DNA of 18,717 bases from Dehalococcoidia bacterium. Its GTDB lineage: Bacteria > Chloroflexota > Dehalococcoidia > JACVQG01 > JAHKAY01. The stretch covers positions 1-18,717 of the forward strand of contig JASLQE010000116.1 in NCBI GenBank assembly GCA_030744635.1, written 5' to 3'. The notes beneath the pieces are model-generated. The model saw only the letters and a program-made list of their open reading frames with translations. It made no database searches and was not told the origin of the DNA. Shown piece by piece: positions 7,849 through 16,394 of this stretch (positions are counted from its first letter, which is position 1; each line of letters starts with the position of its first letter). The position numbers and the translations under genes are program-made.

Positions 7849-8444
7849 TCAAGGTCACCTCTCCCCTGAGCCGGGACACCGCTTCCCGTTTAAAGGCCGG
7901 GGACAGCGTGATGCTCAGCGGGGTTATCTACACGGCTCGCGATGCCGCCCACAAGAAGCTGATTGAGGCCCTGGAGGCGGGGGAGCCGCTTCCCCTGGAC
8001 CTCCAGGGTATAACCATCTACTACATGGGCCCTTCCCCGGCCCCCCCTGGGGGTGTCATCGGCGCTGCCGGGCCTACCACCAGCGGCCGCATGGACCGCT
8101 ACACCCCCAGGCTGCTGGCCGCCGGGGTGCGTGCCATGCTGGGCAAGGGGTTCCGCAGCCCCGCGGTGAAGGAGGCCATACAGGAGCACGAGGCGGTCTA
8201 CATGGCGGCCATCGGCGGGGCGGGGGCGCTGATATCCAGGCGTATCAGGGCCGCCCAGGTGGTGGCCTATCCGGAGCTGGGCACGGAGGCCATACGCCGC
8301 TTGGAGGTGGAGGGCCTGCCGGCCATCGTCGTCAATGACTCCCACGGCGGCGACCTCTATATAGAGGGCCGGGCACGCTATCAGAAGGACCCCGACGGCC
8401 CCGGTGCCCAAGAGAAAGGCCCCTTCTCCGGCGGCTCCCGGTAA
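7839..8444 (+). CDS. fumB: Class I fumarate hydratase, beta (C-terminal) subunit
   Basis: This is the substrate-domain half (201 aa) of the two-subunit class I fumarase whose alpha subunit is encoded at 3851-4693. GPTTSGRMD (78-86) is the family signature, followed by the conserved GKG and IGGAGAL segments. The start is GTG with GGAGG 5 nt upstream, overlapping the sdhB end by 10 nt, so it is coupled to sdhB and is the last gene of the operon. The final 20 or so residues (DPDGPGAQEKGPFSGGSR region) are a polar, glycine-rich extension. TtdB-like tartrate dehydratase is the related alternative. Separation from alpha by all four sdh genes is unusual, since the halves are normally adjacent or fused. 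Confidence 0.92.
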   Translation: MEVVKVTSPLSRDTASRLKAGDSVMLSGVIYTARDAAHKKLIEALEAGEPLPLDLQGITIYYMGPSPAPPGGVIGAAGPTTSGRMDRYTPRLLAAGVRAMLGKGFRSPAVKEAIQEHEAVYMAAIGGAGALISRRIRAAQVVAYPELGTEAIRRLEVEGLPAIVVNDSHGGDLYIEGRARYQKDPDGPGAQEKGPFSGGSR

Positions 8445-8471
8445 GAAAAAAAGCCGTCATAAAAAAGCACT

Positions 8472-8503
8472 GGCCCCCCGGGACTCCCGGGGGGCCCGTT
8501 TTT
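8472..8503. terminator. Bidirectional intrinsic terminator between fumB and groL
   Basis: A perfect 11-bp GC stem (8472-8482 with 8486-8496) closes on a 3-nt ACT loop. TTTTT follows at 8499-8503 on the + strand. On the - strand the stem is followed, after 5 nt, by six T (8466-8461). It lies in the 85-nt gap between convergent fumB and groL and can serve both. Confidence 0.9.
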
Positions 8504-8529
8504 GTCTGCTATTTGTTTAGCTACGGACC

Positions 8530-10155
<1,626 letters not shown>

Positions 10156-10170
10156 TTATTACCTCCTTCG

Positions 10171-10467
10171 TTAGCTCCGCTTGCGGGCTAGAATATCGCT
10201 TTCGCGCAAGATGATAAGCTCCTCATCATCCTCTTTTAGCTCCGTGCCGGCGTACCTTGCATATATAACTATTTCGCCCTTTTTCACATCCATCACCAGC
10301 CTCTTGCCGTCGTCGCCCACCTTGCCAGGCCCCACCGCCACCACCTTGCCCTCCTGGGGCTTCTCCTTAGCCGTATCGGGCAGGTAGATGCCGCCCTTGG
10401 TCACATCATCCCGGGGGATGGGCTTTATAACCACCCTGTCGCCCAGGGGCTCCAGCTTGCTCGCCAT
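10171..10467 (-). CDS. groS: Co-chaperonin GroES (10 kDa)
   Basis: This is the 98-aa lid of the GroEL chamber. PLGDRVVIKP (7-16) is the family signature. The mobile loop (about 17-35) carries I-Y-L (27-29), the hydrophobic tripeptide that docks to GroEL apical domains; I-V-L or I-I-L is more common. The roof/GEIVIYARYAGTE region is normal. AAAGGAGG precedes the ATG. It is the first gene of the groSL operon, downstream of the promoter and CIRCE element. Confidence 0.97.
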   Translation of the reverse strand: MASKLEPLGDRVVIKPIPRDDVTKGGIYLPDTAKEKPQEGKVVAVGPGKVGDDGKRLVMDVKKGEIVIYARYAGTELKEDDEELIILRESDILARKRS

Positions 10468-10504
10468 AGGTATACCTCCTTTTATTCGTCAACCAAACAA
10501 GCCA

Positions 10505-10531
10505 TTAGCACTCAATAACCGAGAGTGCTAA
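10505..10531 (-). promoter_or_regulatory. CIRCE operator (HrcA binding site)
   Basis: TTAGCACTC, a 9-nt spacer, then GAGTGCTAA: an exact match to the CIRCE consensus on both arms. It lies at the predicted transcription start of groSL, so HrcA binding should block initiation until heat shock. hrcA itself is not in the window. Confidence 0.96.
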
Positions 10532-10537
10532 TTAATT

Positions 10538-10566
10538 ATCATAATGCTACTGGCCCCAGGTATCAA
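10538..10566 (-). promoter_or_regulatory. Sigma70-type promoter of groSL
   Basis: Read on the - strand: -35 TTGATA (10566-10561), a 17-nt spacer, -10 TATGAT (10543-10538). The predicted start at about 10531 coincides with the outer edge of the CIRCE element, the normal geometry for HrcA repression. Confidence 0.85.
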
Positions 10567-10586
10567 GGTGGCCCAGTGTAGAAGAT

Positions 10587-10612
10587 ATGCCAGTATTACT
10601 GGTGACAGGCAT
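10587..10612. repeat. Nested inverted repeat between groS and the HTH gene
   Basis: CCAGTA-T-TACTGG (10590-10602) is a perfect 6-1-6 palindrome. An outer ATGCC (10587-10591) and GGCAT (10608-10612) make a second, looser pair around it. It lies in the divergent promoter region, outside the CIRCE element, and has operator-like size and symmetry. The neighbouring HTH protein is an obvious candidate binder, by inference only. Confidence 0.4.
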
Positions 10613-10673
10613 TCATCTCCTTCAATCTCTCTCTATCGCTGCTATTACATGCCACTATGTCCCGTATTCTCCT

Positions 10674-10702
10674 TTGACTACTCATACTAAAGCGGATAAA
10701 CT
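10674..10702 (+). promoter_or_regulatory. Candidate promoter of the HTH gene (leaderless)
   Basis: TTGACT (10674-10679), a 17-nt spacer, TAAACT (10697-10702). The expected transcription start falls on the GTG at 10709, leaving no leader and no room for a Shine-Dalgarno. Confidence 0.5.
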
Positions 10703-10708
10703 GGGACC

Positions 10709-10945
10709 GTGAGAGGCTCGCGACGGCGTCCCGTATGGGATGCGGTGAGGGTGTGGGCGCTTCGCCGCCACCTTGACCTTACCCAGGAGGAGACGGCCTC
10801 AAATCTGGGCATACGCCAGCAGACGGTTTCAGAGTGGGAATGCGAGGTGTACCAGCCCCGGGGTGCCTCCGCCACCCTCCTATCTATGTTAGCGGAGCGG
10901 GCCGGCTTTAACTATCAGGCCGGCGGACCTCCCCCCAAAGGTTAG
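10709..10945 (+). CDS. Small XRE-like helix-turn-helix protein
   Basis: This is a 78-aa protein that is mostly one Cro/CI-type HTH. Residues about 14-50 contain LRRHLDLTQEETASNLGIRQQTVSEWE, with the classic LTQEE...LGI...TVSEWE pattern, followed by a short helix (ATLLSMLAERAGF) and a Pro/Gly-rich tail. It has no effector domain. The start is GTG, with no Shine-Dalgarno; a promoter-like -10 sits 6 nt upstream. It is a stand-alone gene, divergent from groS and convergent with the DUF35 gene (the stops overlap by 4 nt). It probably binds DNA, perhaps at the inverted repeat in its own upstream region. The regulated genes are unknown. Confidence 0.75.
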   Translation: MRGSRRRPVWDAVRVWALRRHLDLTQEETASNLGIRQQTVSEWECEVYQPRGASATLLSMLAERAGFNYQAGGPPPKG

Positions 10946-11358
10946 CCCTGAGGGCGGAAGGCCAGGGCGGCCTCTTTCCCCTCCTCGTCCTGGTCGAGGT
11001 AGTCCGCCTTCAAAGGCGTCCCCACGCGGATGGTCTCCGGGCGGTTAGCCTCCACCCCCAGCAACTGGGCGCTCACCCTCACCCCCTCGTCTAGGTCGAC
11101 CACCGCTGAGCAGTAGAGGTTGGTGCGGTCGTAGCCCTCCTGGACCATGCGTGTGGAACCTACGGCGATGCAGCTAAAGGCGGCCAGGCGGCCGGTGCCC
11201 TTTAGTGGGGTCCACTCCATATCGCTACCATGGCAGTTAGGGCACAGGGAGCGGGGCGGCAGTGCCAGGCTGTCACAGCCCCGACACCGGGCGGCCATAA
11301 GTTTGCCCTCCTTGAGGAAACGGTTAAAGGCGGCTGCTGTGAATTCGGCCTCGGCCAT
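10942..11358 (-). CDS. DUF35 zinc-ribbon/OB-fold protein (thiolase partner)
   Basis: This 138-aa protein has an N-terminal rubredoxin-like zinc ribbon (C25, C28, C39, C42; CRGCD...CPNC) and a C-terminal OB-fold (about 50-120), the DUF35 / acyl-CoA-associated OB architecture. Members bind next to thiolase-like enzymes, for example bridging acetoacetyl-CoA thiolase with HMG-CoA synthase in archaea, or pairing with Ltp2-type thiolase-like aldolases in steroid degradation. It follows the thiolase with one base between stop and ATG, and GGAGG (11367-11363) lies 4 nt before this ATG. A TTG at 11373 would add five residues but leaves the Shine-Dalgarno inside the gene. It is likely an obligate subunit of the thiolase upstream; the substrate is unknown. 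Confidence 0.87.
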   Translation of the reverse strand: MAEAEFTAAAFNRFLKEGKLMAARCRGCDSLALPPRSLCPNCHGSDMEWTPLKGTGRLAAFSCIAVGSTRMVQEGYDRTNLYCSAVVDLDEGVRVSAQLLGVEANRPETIRVGTPLKADYLDQDEEGKEAALAFRPQG

Positions 11359-11359
11359 A

Positions 11360-12631
11360 TTACCTCCGCTCAAAGATATGCACTACGCAGGTGTTGCCGG
11401 TGCCCCCCACATTGTGGGCCAGGGCCAGGTTTATATCCCGGTCCCGGAGCTGTCGATCCCCGGCCTCCCCACGCATCTGGTGCCAGATTTCCACCACCTG
11501 GCCTACTCCGGAGGCCCCCACCGGGTGCCCCTTGGACTTAAGCCCCCCGGAGGTATTGATAGGCCGCTCCCCGTCTCGGGCGGTCCTGCCCTCCAGTGCG
11601 GCCTTAGCGCCCTCGCCGGGGGCGAAGAAACCCAGGTCCTCGGTGGCTATGAGCTCGGCTATGGTAAAGCAGTCATGCACCTCGGCTATCTTGATGTCGC
11701 TGGAGGCCACCCCGGCCATCTCGTATGCCTGTCTGGCGGCCACCCGTGCGGAGCCGATAGTGGTGATGTCCGGGCGGGTGAGCAGGGAGCTATCGCTGCC
11801 CTGGCCCGAGCCGATAAGGCGCAGGGGGCGGTCGGTGAAGTTACCGGCTATCTCCTCGGCCACCAGCAGCAGGCAGGCGGCGCCGTCGGTGATGGGGGAG
11901 CAGTCAAACAGGCGCATGGGCCAGGCCACCAGGGGGTTTGCCGCCGGGTCATTCAGGAAGTCCATCTCCGTCTTCCACTCCGGCACCGGCTGCCCCCGGT
12001 CCCTGGCGCGGACCTTGCGGGCCTCCAGAAGGTCTTTAAGAGAGGTGTTGAACTGGGCCTTGGGGTTCAGGCCACCGTTCTTATGGTTCTTGATAGCCAC
12101 ATGCATAAACGGCTCGGTGCCCAGGCCGTATTTGTCCATATAGGCGGTGGCCATGGCCGCATAAAGGCCAGGGAAGGTGAATCCGGCGGAGGCCTCGTAG
12201 AGGACATCGCTGGCGGCGGCCAGGGCATCGGTAACCCGCTCCGTGGGCAGGTTGGTCATCTTCTCCACCCCACCCACCAGCACCACATCGTAGAGGCCGG
12301 AGGCGATGGCCAGCACCCCCTGGCGCAGGGCCACGCCGCCGCTGGCGCAGGCGTCCTCCACCCGGGTGGCGGGGCAGGGGTTTAGTCCCACCCACTCCGC
12401 CATCATCGGGGCCAAGTGGCCCTGTCCCTCAAACAGGTCGCTGGAGAAGTTCCCCACGAAAATACTCTGGATATCGGTGATATCCAGCCCCTTGTCCACC
12501 GATTTCTGCATGTCCACAAAAGCGTCTACAAACAGGTCCCGGCTGGCCTTGTCTTTGAAAGCGCCAAAGCGGGACATCCCCGCCCCCACCACCGCTATTC
12601 CCCGCCCCAGGCGCCGCTTGCCGCTGAGCAT
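11360..12631 (-). CDS. SCP2-type thiolase / acetyl-CoA acetyltransferase-like protein
   Basis: This 423-aa thiolase-fold protein has nucleophile C95 (VEDACASGG), an HDCF motif (319-322) and GHP (368-370, KGHPVGASG). The usual C-terminal CxG is replaced by HNVGGTG (406-412). That combination marks the SCP2-thiolase branch, in which the HDCF cysteine (C321) is thought to take the acid/base role. AAGGAGG lies 6 nt before the ATG. Coupling to the DUF35 gene suggests either a thiolase that makes or cleaves 3-ketoacyl-CoA, or a retro-aldolase of the Ltp2 kind. It diverges from the acyl-CoA dehydrogenase gene, so both probably belong to one acyl-CoA pathway. The exact substrate cannot be read from the sequence. 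Confidence 0.9.
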   Translation of the reverse strand: MLSGKRRLGRGIAVVGAGMSRFGAFKDKASRDLFVDAFVDMQKSVDKGLDITDIQSIFVGNFSSDLFEGQGHLAPMMAEWVGLNPCPATRVEDACASGGVALRQGVLAIASGLYDVVLVGGVEKMTNLPTERVTDALAAASDVLYEASAGFTFPGLYAAMATAYMDKYGLGTEPFMHVAIKNHKNGGLNPKAQFNTSLKDLLEARKVRARDRGQPVPEWKTEMDFLNDPAANPLVAWPMRLFDCSPITDGAACLLLVAEEIAGNFTDRPLRLIGSGQGSDSSLLTRPDITTIGSARVAARQAYEMAGVASSDIKIAEVHDCFTIAELIATEDLGFFAPGEGAKAALEGRTARDGERPINTSGGLKSKGHPVGASGVGQVVEIWHQMRGEAGDRQLRDRDINLALAHNVGGTGNTCVVHIFERR

Positions 12632-12744
12632 GGCTTACCTCCTTGTCTGGCTGAGGTGCCCTATTCCTAAAGGTAACATAGATGGCACCCCTGGGGAAAG
12701 AGCAGTAGCTGCGGGCGGCTTTGCAGCCCCCCACCACTGTGTTC

Positions 12745-12774
12745 TTGACGCCGCACAAAGTAAAAGGGTAATCT
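12745..12774 (+). promoter_or_regulatory. Weak candidate promoter of the acyl-CoA dehydrogenase-SDR pair
   Basis: TTGACG (12745-12750), an 18-nt spacer, TAATCT (12769-12774) in the 163-nt divergent gap. The -35 is good and the -10 is poor. No convincing promoter was found for the thiolase on the other strand, and no clear operator palindrome was seen. Confidence 0.3.
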
Positions 12775-12794
12775 GTTACGGGAAAGGAGGCCCT

Positions 12795-13952
12795 ATGGGA
12801 GAGTTCACCTTTACCGAGACCCAGAATATGTTCCAGCGACAGGTGCGGGACTTCGCCCGCAAGGAGCTGCTACCCGGGGCCAGGGACAGGGCCAAGCAGG
12901 ACACCATGGACATGAAGCTTGTCAAGCGCATGGGGGATATGGGCCTGCTGGGACTGAACCTGCCCGAGGAGTACGGTGGCACCCCCGGCGACTGGGTGAT
13001 GGTGGGTATTACTGTGGAGGAGATTGCCCGTGCCGACTTTTCCATGTCCCTGGTACCTCATCAGGTCATAGGCTGCGGCATGGGCATCGTGCAAGGCTCC
13101 GACGAGGCCAAGGAAAAGTGGTTGCCCCCCCTGATTAGCGGGGAGAAAATGGTGGCCCTGTGCATCACGGAGCCGGGGTGCGGCTCCGATGCCGCCGCCA
13201 TCCAGACCACGGCCACCCGCACCGGAGATGGCTATCTGCTCCGGGGCGAGAAGACCTCCATCACCCTGGGCATGCAGTCCGAGGTGGCGGTGGTGTTTGC
13301 CAAGACCGATACCAAGGCCGGGGCGCGGGGCGTCACCGCCTTTCTGGTGCCCATTGACACGCCCGGCCTGAGCCGGACCGGCATGGCCGATACCGGCTGT
13401 AAGCCCATGAACCGGTCCTCCTTCTTCTTTGATGATGTGCTGGTGCCCGAAAACTACCGGCTGGGGGATGATGGTAAGGGCTTCTACACCGTCATGGGCC
13501 AGTTTGATTTTATCCGCAATTGCCTGGGGCTGGAGGCGCTGGGGGCGGCTGAGGCATCGCTGGATGAGGCCATAGAGTACGCTAAGACCCGCCAGGCCTT
13601 CGGCAGGCCCATCGGCAAGTTTGAAGGGGTCTCCTTCAAGATTGCGGAGGCGGCCACCATGATAGACGCCGCCCGCCTGATATGTTTCCGGGCGTTATGG
13701 CTCATGGACCAGGGACGGCCCCATACCAAAGAGACGGCCATGTGCAAGTGGCTGGCCCCCAAGGTGGCCTGGAAAGTCATCCACGATTGCCTGCTCATCC
13801 ACGGCCAGGTGGCCTACTCCCTGGAGTTGCCCATTGAGCAGCGGCTTATGGATATCATGGGTTGGGAGATTGGGGACGGCACCGAAGAGGTGATGAAGGT
13901 TATAATCGGACGGGAGCTCCTGGGCCGGGAGTTCCTGCCCTATGACCGCTAA
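12795..13952 (+). CDS. Acyl-CoA dehydrogenase family protein with Asp at the catalytic position
   Basis: This is a 385-aa FAD enzyme that would oxidise an acyl-CoA at C2-C3 and pass electrons to ETF. Domains are the helical N-terminus (about 1-118), the beta-domain with CITEPGCGSD (123-132), and the C-terminal helical bundle with TRQAFGRPIG (265-274). The usual Glu base of YEGT is D361 here (IGDGT). The alternative helix-G position used by isovaleryl- and long-chain enzymes (DYERL) is I240 (FDFIRN), so neither normal Glu is present. The start is ATG 12795, with AAAGGAGG 4 nt upstream; the reading frame is open further upstream but has no homology there. It overlaps the SDR gene by 11 nt. Confidence 0.92.
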   Translation: MGEFTFTETQNMFQRQVRDFARKELLPGARDRAKQDTMDMKLVKRMGDMGLLGLNLPEEYGGTPGDWVMVGITVEEIARADFSMSLVPHQVIGCGMGIVQGSDEAKEKWLPPLISGEKMVALCITEPGCGSDAAAIQTTATRTGDGYLLRGEKTSITLGMQSEVAVVFAKTDTKAGARGVTAFLVPIDTPGLSRTGMADTGCKPMNRSSFFFDDVLVPENYRLGDDGKGFYTVMGQFDFIRNCLGLEALGAAEASLDEAIEYAKTRQAFGRPIGKFEGVSFKIAEAATMIDAARLICFRALWLMDQGRPHTKETAMCKWLAPKVAWKVIHDCLLIHGQVAYSLELPIEQRLMDIMGWEIGDGTEEVMKVIIGRELLGREFLPYDR

Positions 13953-14772
13953 ACGCGGCCCGGTGTTCCCGGAGCTTAACCTGGAGGATCGGGTGGCCCT
14001 GGTGACCGGGGCGGGGCGGGGAATCGGCAGGGCCATCGCCGTAACCCTGGCCGAGGCCGGCGCCCATGTGGCCGTGGCCTCCCGTACCCAGGCCCAAGTG
14101 GAAGAGACCGCCGCCGAGGTGGAGAAGCAGGGCCGCCGCAGCCTCCCTCTGCCCACCGATGTCACCGACCCAGGGCAGGTGGAGCAGATGGTGGCCCGGA
14201 CCGTATCCGGCCTGGGCCCCATTGATATCCTGGTCAACAGCGCCGGCACCATATACATGAAGCCCATCGTGGCCGTGCCGGACAAGGGGTTCATGTCCGA
14301 AATCTTCCCCGGCTTTGAGAACGGCATGACCCTTGAAGAGTGGGACACGGTTATGAACCTCAACCTCCGCGGCACCTTTCTGGTAACCCGCGCGGTGGCC
14401 CAGGGGATGATAGAGCGGCGGCGGGGAAAGGTAATAGTCGTAACTTCTACCGAGTCCACCCAGGCCTGGACCAACCACGCCGCCTACGCCTCTACCAAGG
14501 CGGCCCTGATGATGTTCACCCGTGTAGCCGCCAAGGAGTGGGCGCGTTACGGTATCATGGTAAACGCCCTGGCGCCCGGCTTCTTCCGCACCGCCGCCTC
14601 AGAGTTCAGCTACACCGATGACCGGCTGCGGGAAAGCCAGTTGCGCATGATACCTCTCCGGCGGTTCGGCAATCTACGGGACCTGGGGATACTGGCGGTG
14701 TTCCTGGCCTCGGATGCCTCCGACTATGTAACCGGCCAGACGTTCTTTATGGACGGTGGGGTGAGCGCTTAG
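13942..14772 (+). CDS. Short-chain dehydrogenase/reductase (SDR)
   Basis: This is a 276-aa classical SDR. The cofactor motif is TGAGRGIG (22-29), followed by NSAG (99-102), N141, and the catalytic S169, Y182 and K186 (YASTK). PGFFRT follows the active site. S47-R48 after beta-2 (VASRT) suggests NADP preference (inference). Between NSAG and the EEWD helix it carries about a dozen more residues than FabG (roughly 106-130), probably a substrate lid. It overlaps the acyl-CoA dehydrogenase by 11 nt, so the two are coproduced. A 3-hydroxyacyl-CoA dehydrogenase role in the same pathway is plausible but unproven. No terminator is seen in the 59 nt before the convergent MFS gene. Confidence 0.9.
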   Translation: MTAKRGPVFPELNLEDRVALVTGAGRGIGRAIAVTLAEAGAHVAVASRTQAQVEETAAEVEKQGRRSLPLPTDVTDPGQVEQMVARTVSGLGPIDILVNSAGTIYMKPIVAVPDKGFMSEIFPGFENGMTLEEWDTVMNLNLRGTFLVTRAVAQGMIERRRGKVIVVTSTESTQAWTNHAAYASTKAALMMFTRVAAKEWARYGIMVNALAPGFFRTAASEFSYTDDRLRESQLRMIPLRRFGNLRDLGILAVFLASDASDYVTGQTFFMDGGVSA

Positions 14773-14831
14773 AGGGTTCTCCGCCCGGATACATTTCCTG
14801 GGTATGAGAGCACGAGTTGGCTGCGGGCCGG

Positions 14832-16154
14832 TCAATCGGCGTCTGTGAGCGGCACAGGCTCCAAACTCGGAGTTGGCGCACCCTCCAGGATAACGCCGTG
14901 GCGGTGTCGGGGTAGGGTCAGGATGGGTACCAGCCCGGTGGCGGTGAACACGAAAGCCAACATGATGGACCAGGTGTAGGCCCCACTGATGTCGAACAGC
15001 ACCCCCCCAAGGTAGCCCCCAACGGCCATCCCGGTCATAGCCCCCGCCAGTTGCCAGGAGTAGATTGCGTTCAGGGGCGCAAGAGAACCCCAGTACTGGC
15101 GGTTTATGATGGGAAAAGAGGGCATCTCCGCGCCATACCCCAGGCCGAAGAAAAAGGCTATGGTGTAGAAATGCCACACATCGGTCGCCAGGAGCAGGAA
15201 GGGGATGGGGCTGGCCTGCAAGGTAAACGCTATGGCCAGCGTCCTCCTGCCACCCAGCTTCTCCGCCAGTATCGGGGTGACGAAGCGGCTGAAGGTGGAG
15301 GTGCCGGCGGAGGTGCTCAGGATGCCGGCGGCCATTATGCCGGGCACCCCCCTGAAGATGGCTATAGCCACTATATGGGCCAGCAGGACGGAATGACCTA
15401 CGCAGCCCAGAAGATGGATGTTGATTAAGCGCCAGAAAACGCCGGTCCGGCGTATCAGGCCGAAGTTTGCCAGATGGGCCAATGACGGGGCGGTGGAGGT
15501 CTCCACGGCCCTTGTCTGGCCCGGGCCGGGCTCATCGCCGTAGGCGGCCATGCCCATGTCCTGGGGTCGGCTGCGGAAGAAAAAGAGGGCCAGTAGCATA
15601 ATAGCGCCGAGGACCAAGCCTGCAACGAAGAAGGTGGTGCGCCATCCCATATTGGTGATAAACCACCGGAAGGCCACCGGTCCCACAATCCCCCCCACCC
15701 CCAGGGAGGCCCACTGCAGGCCCAGGGCCACGCCCATACCTTTGCTGAACCAGCGGGTAATGGCTACCGGGATGACCACATTCAGCAGGAATCCCGTACC
15801 GCCGAAAACCAGGCCATAGTACAGGTATAGCTGCCACAGGGTGGTTATAGTGGCCGTGAGCATCAGCCCGGTGCTGATACCGGCTATGCCCAGCAGCACC
15901 ATGCGCCGAGGGCCGATACGCTCCGTCATTGAACCCAGTCCCAGGGAGGCCGCTACGGCACCCACAAAGGAGACCGAGTAGGCCAGGGAGATGTCCCCAC
16001 GGCTCCAACCAAACTGGTCCACCAGCGGGTCAATAAAAACGCCAAATGACTGCCTCACCATGGCCTGCAGGCCGCTCAAGGCCATACCGCTGACTAGGAC
16101 TACCCAGGCATAGTGGCGCCACCGCCCCCTTGGTTGTGGCTGTGTTGCGTCCAT
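14832..16154 (-). CDS. Major facilitator superfamily transporter (monocarboxylate-like)
   Basis: This is a 440-aa membrane protein with about twelve hydrophobic helices in two halves of six. The loop between helices 2 and 3 has the MFS motif A-like sequence GSMTERIGPRR (74-84). The N-terminal FGVFIDPLVDQFGWSRGDIS (37-56) resembles the MCT/oxalate-formate antiporter branch, which carries small organic anions. The N-terminal 14 residues are polar and basic (cytoplasmic), and the C-terminus is a polar tail. It is a single gene, convergent with the SDR and divergent from the hydrolase. There is no Shine-Dalgarno near the ATG; TATAAT ends 8 nt before it. The substrate is unknown; an organic acid related to the neighbouring acyl-CoA genes is possible. 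Confidence 0.88.
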   Translation of the reverse strand: MDATQPQPRGRWRHYAWVVLVSGMALSGLQAMVRQSFGVFIDPLVDQFGWSRGDISLAYSVSFVGAVAASLGLGSMTERIGPRRMVLLGIAGISTGLMLTATITTLWQLYLYYGLVFGGTGFLLNVVIPVAITRWFSKGMGVALGLQWASLGVGGIVGPVAFRWFITNMGWRTTFFVAGLVLGAIMLLALFFFRSRPQDMGMAAYGDEPGPGQTRAVETSTAPSLAHLANFGLIRRTGVFWRLINIHLLGCVGHSVLLAHIVAIAIFRGVPGIMAAGILSTSAGTSTFSRFVTPILAEKLGGRRTLAIAFTLQASPIPFLLLATDVWHFYTIAFFFGLGYGAEMPSFPIINRQYWGSLAPLNAIYSWQLAGAMTGMAVGGYLGGVLFDISGAYTWSIMLAFVFTATGLVPILTLPRHRHGVILEGAPTPSLEPVPLTDAD

Positions 16155-16162
16155 AAAATAGT

Positions 16163-16168
16163 ATTATA
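16163..16168 (-). promoter_or_regulatory. -10 box directly before the MFS gene (leaderless)
   Basis: A consensus TATAAT (16168-16163) ends 8 nt before the ATG, placing the start of transcription within about 2 nt of the start codon. No good -35 was found at 16-18 nt. No Shine-Dalgarno is present. Confidence 0.5.
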
Positions 16169-16313
16169 CTACCTGGGGCGGGTAACGGTATAGTTACAAA
16201 GTCACAATAGGACATGTCGTTTGTCAGCTGCTCCTTGCCCACCCCCCCACCCACCGGGCAGCTGCCGGAGAGCGGGTTGGCAAGGCAGTGCCCGTTGAGC
16301 GGCTCGGGCAGGC

Positions 16314-16342
16314 TTGAGTTGGGCCGCTGGCTCTGTTATTAC
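16314..16342 (+). promoter_or_regulatory. Candidate promoter of the alpha/beta hydrolase gene
   Basis: TTGAGT (16314-16319), a 17-nt spacer, TATTAC (16337-16342); each hexamer matches the consensus at 4 of 6. The leader would be about 45 nt and includes an AGGAGG (16381-16386) placed 8 nt before the ATG. Confidence 0.35.
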
Positions 16343-16394
16343 AGGAATACGGCAACAGAGGGCACCCGCAAATACCCGATAGGAGGAAGCAACA

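Noticed and set aside
11147..12385. 412-aa + strand frame opposite the thiolase
   Set aside because: Gly/His-rich nonsense product; the - strand thiolase has intact catalytic motifs and a good start.
12306..12794. Upstream extension of the acyl-CoA dehydrogenase frame
   Set aside because: The first 163 codons run opposite the thiolase and through the divergent promoter region; the ATG at 12795 has AAAGGAGG and begins the normal family N-terminus.
14773..14831. Terminator between the convergent SDR and MFS genes
   Set aside because: No stem followed by a T-run on either strand in this short gap.
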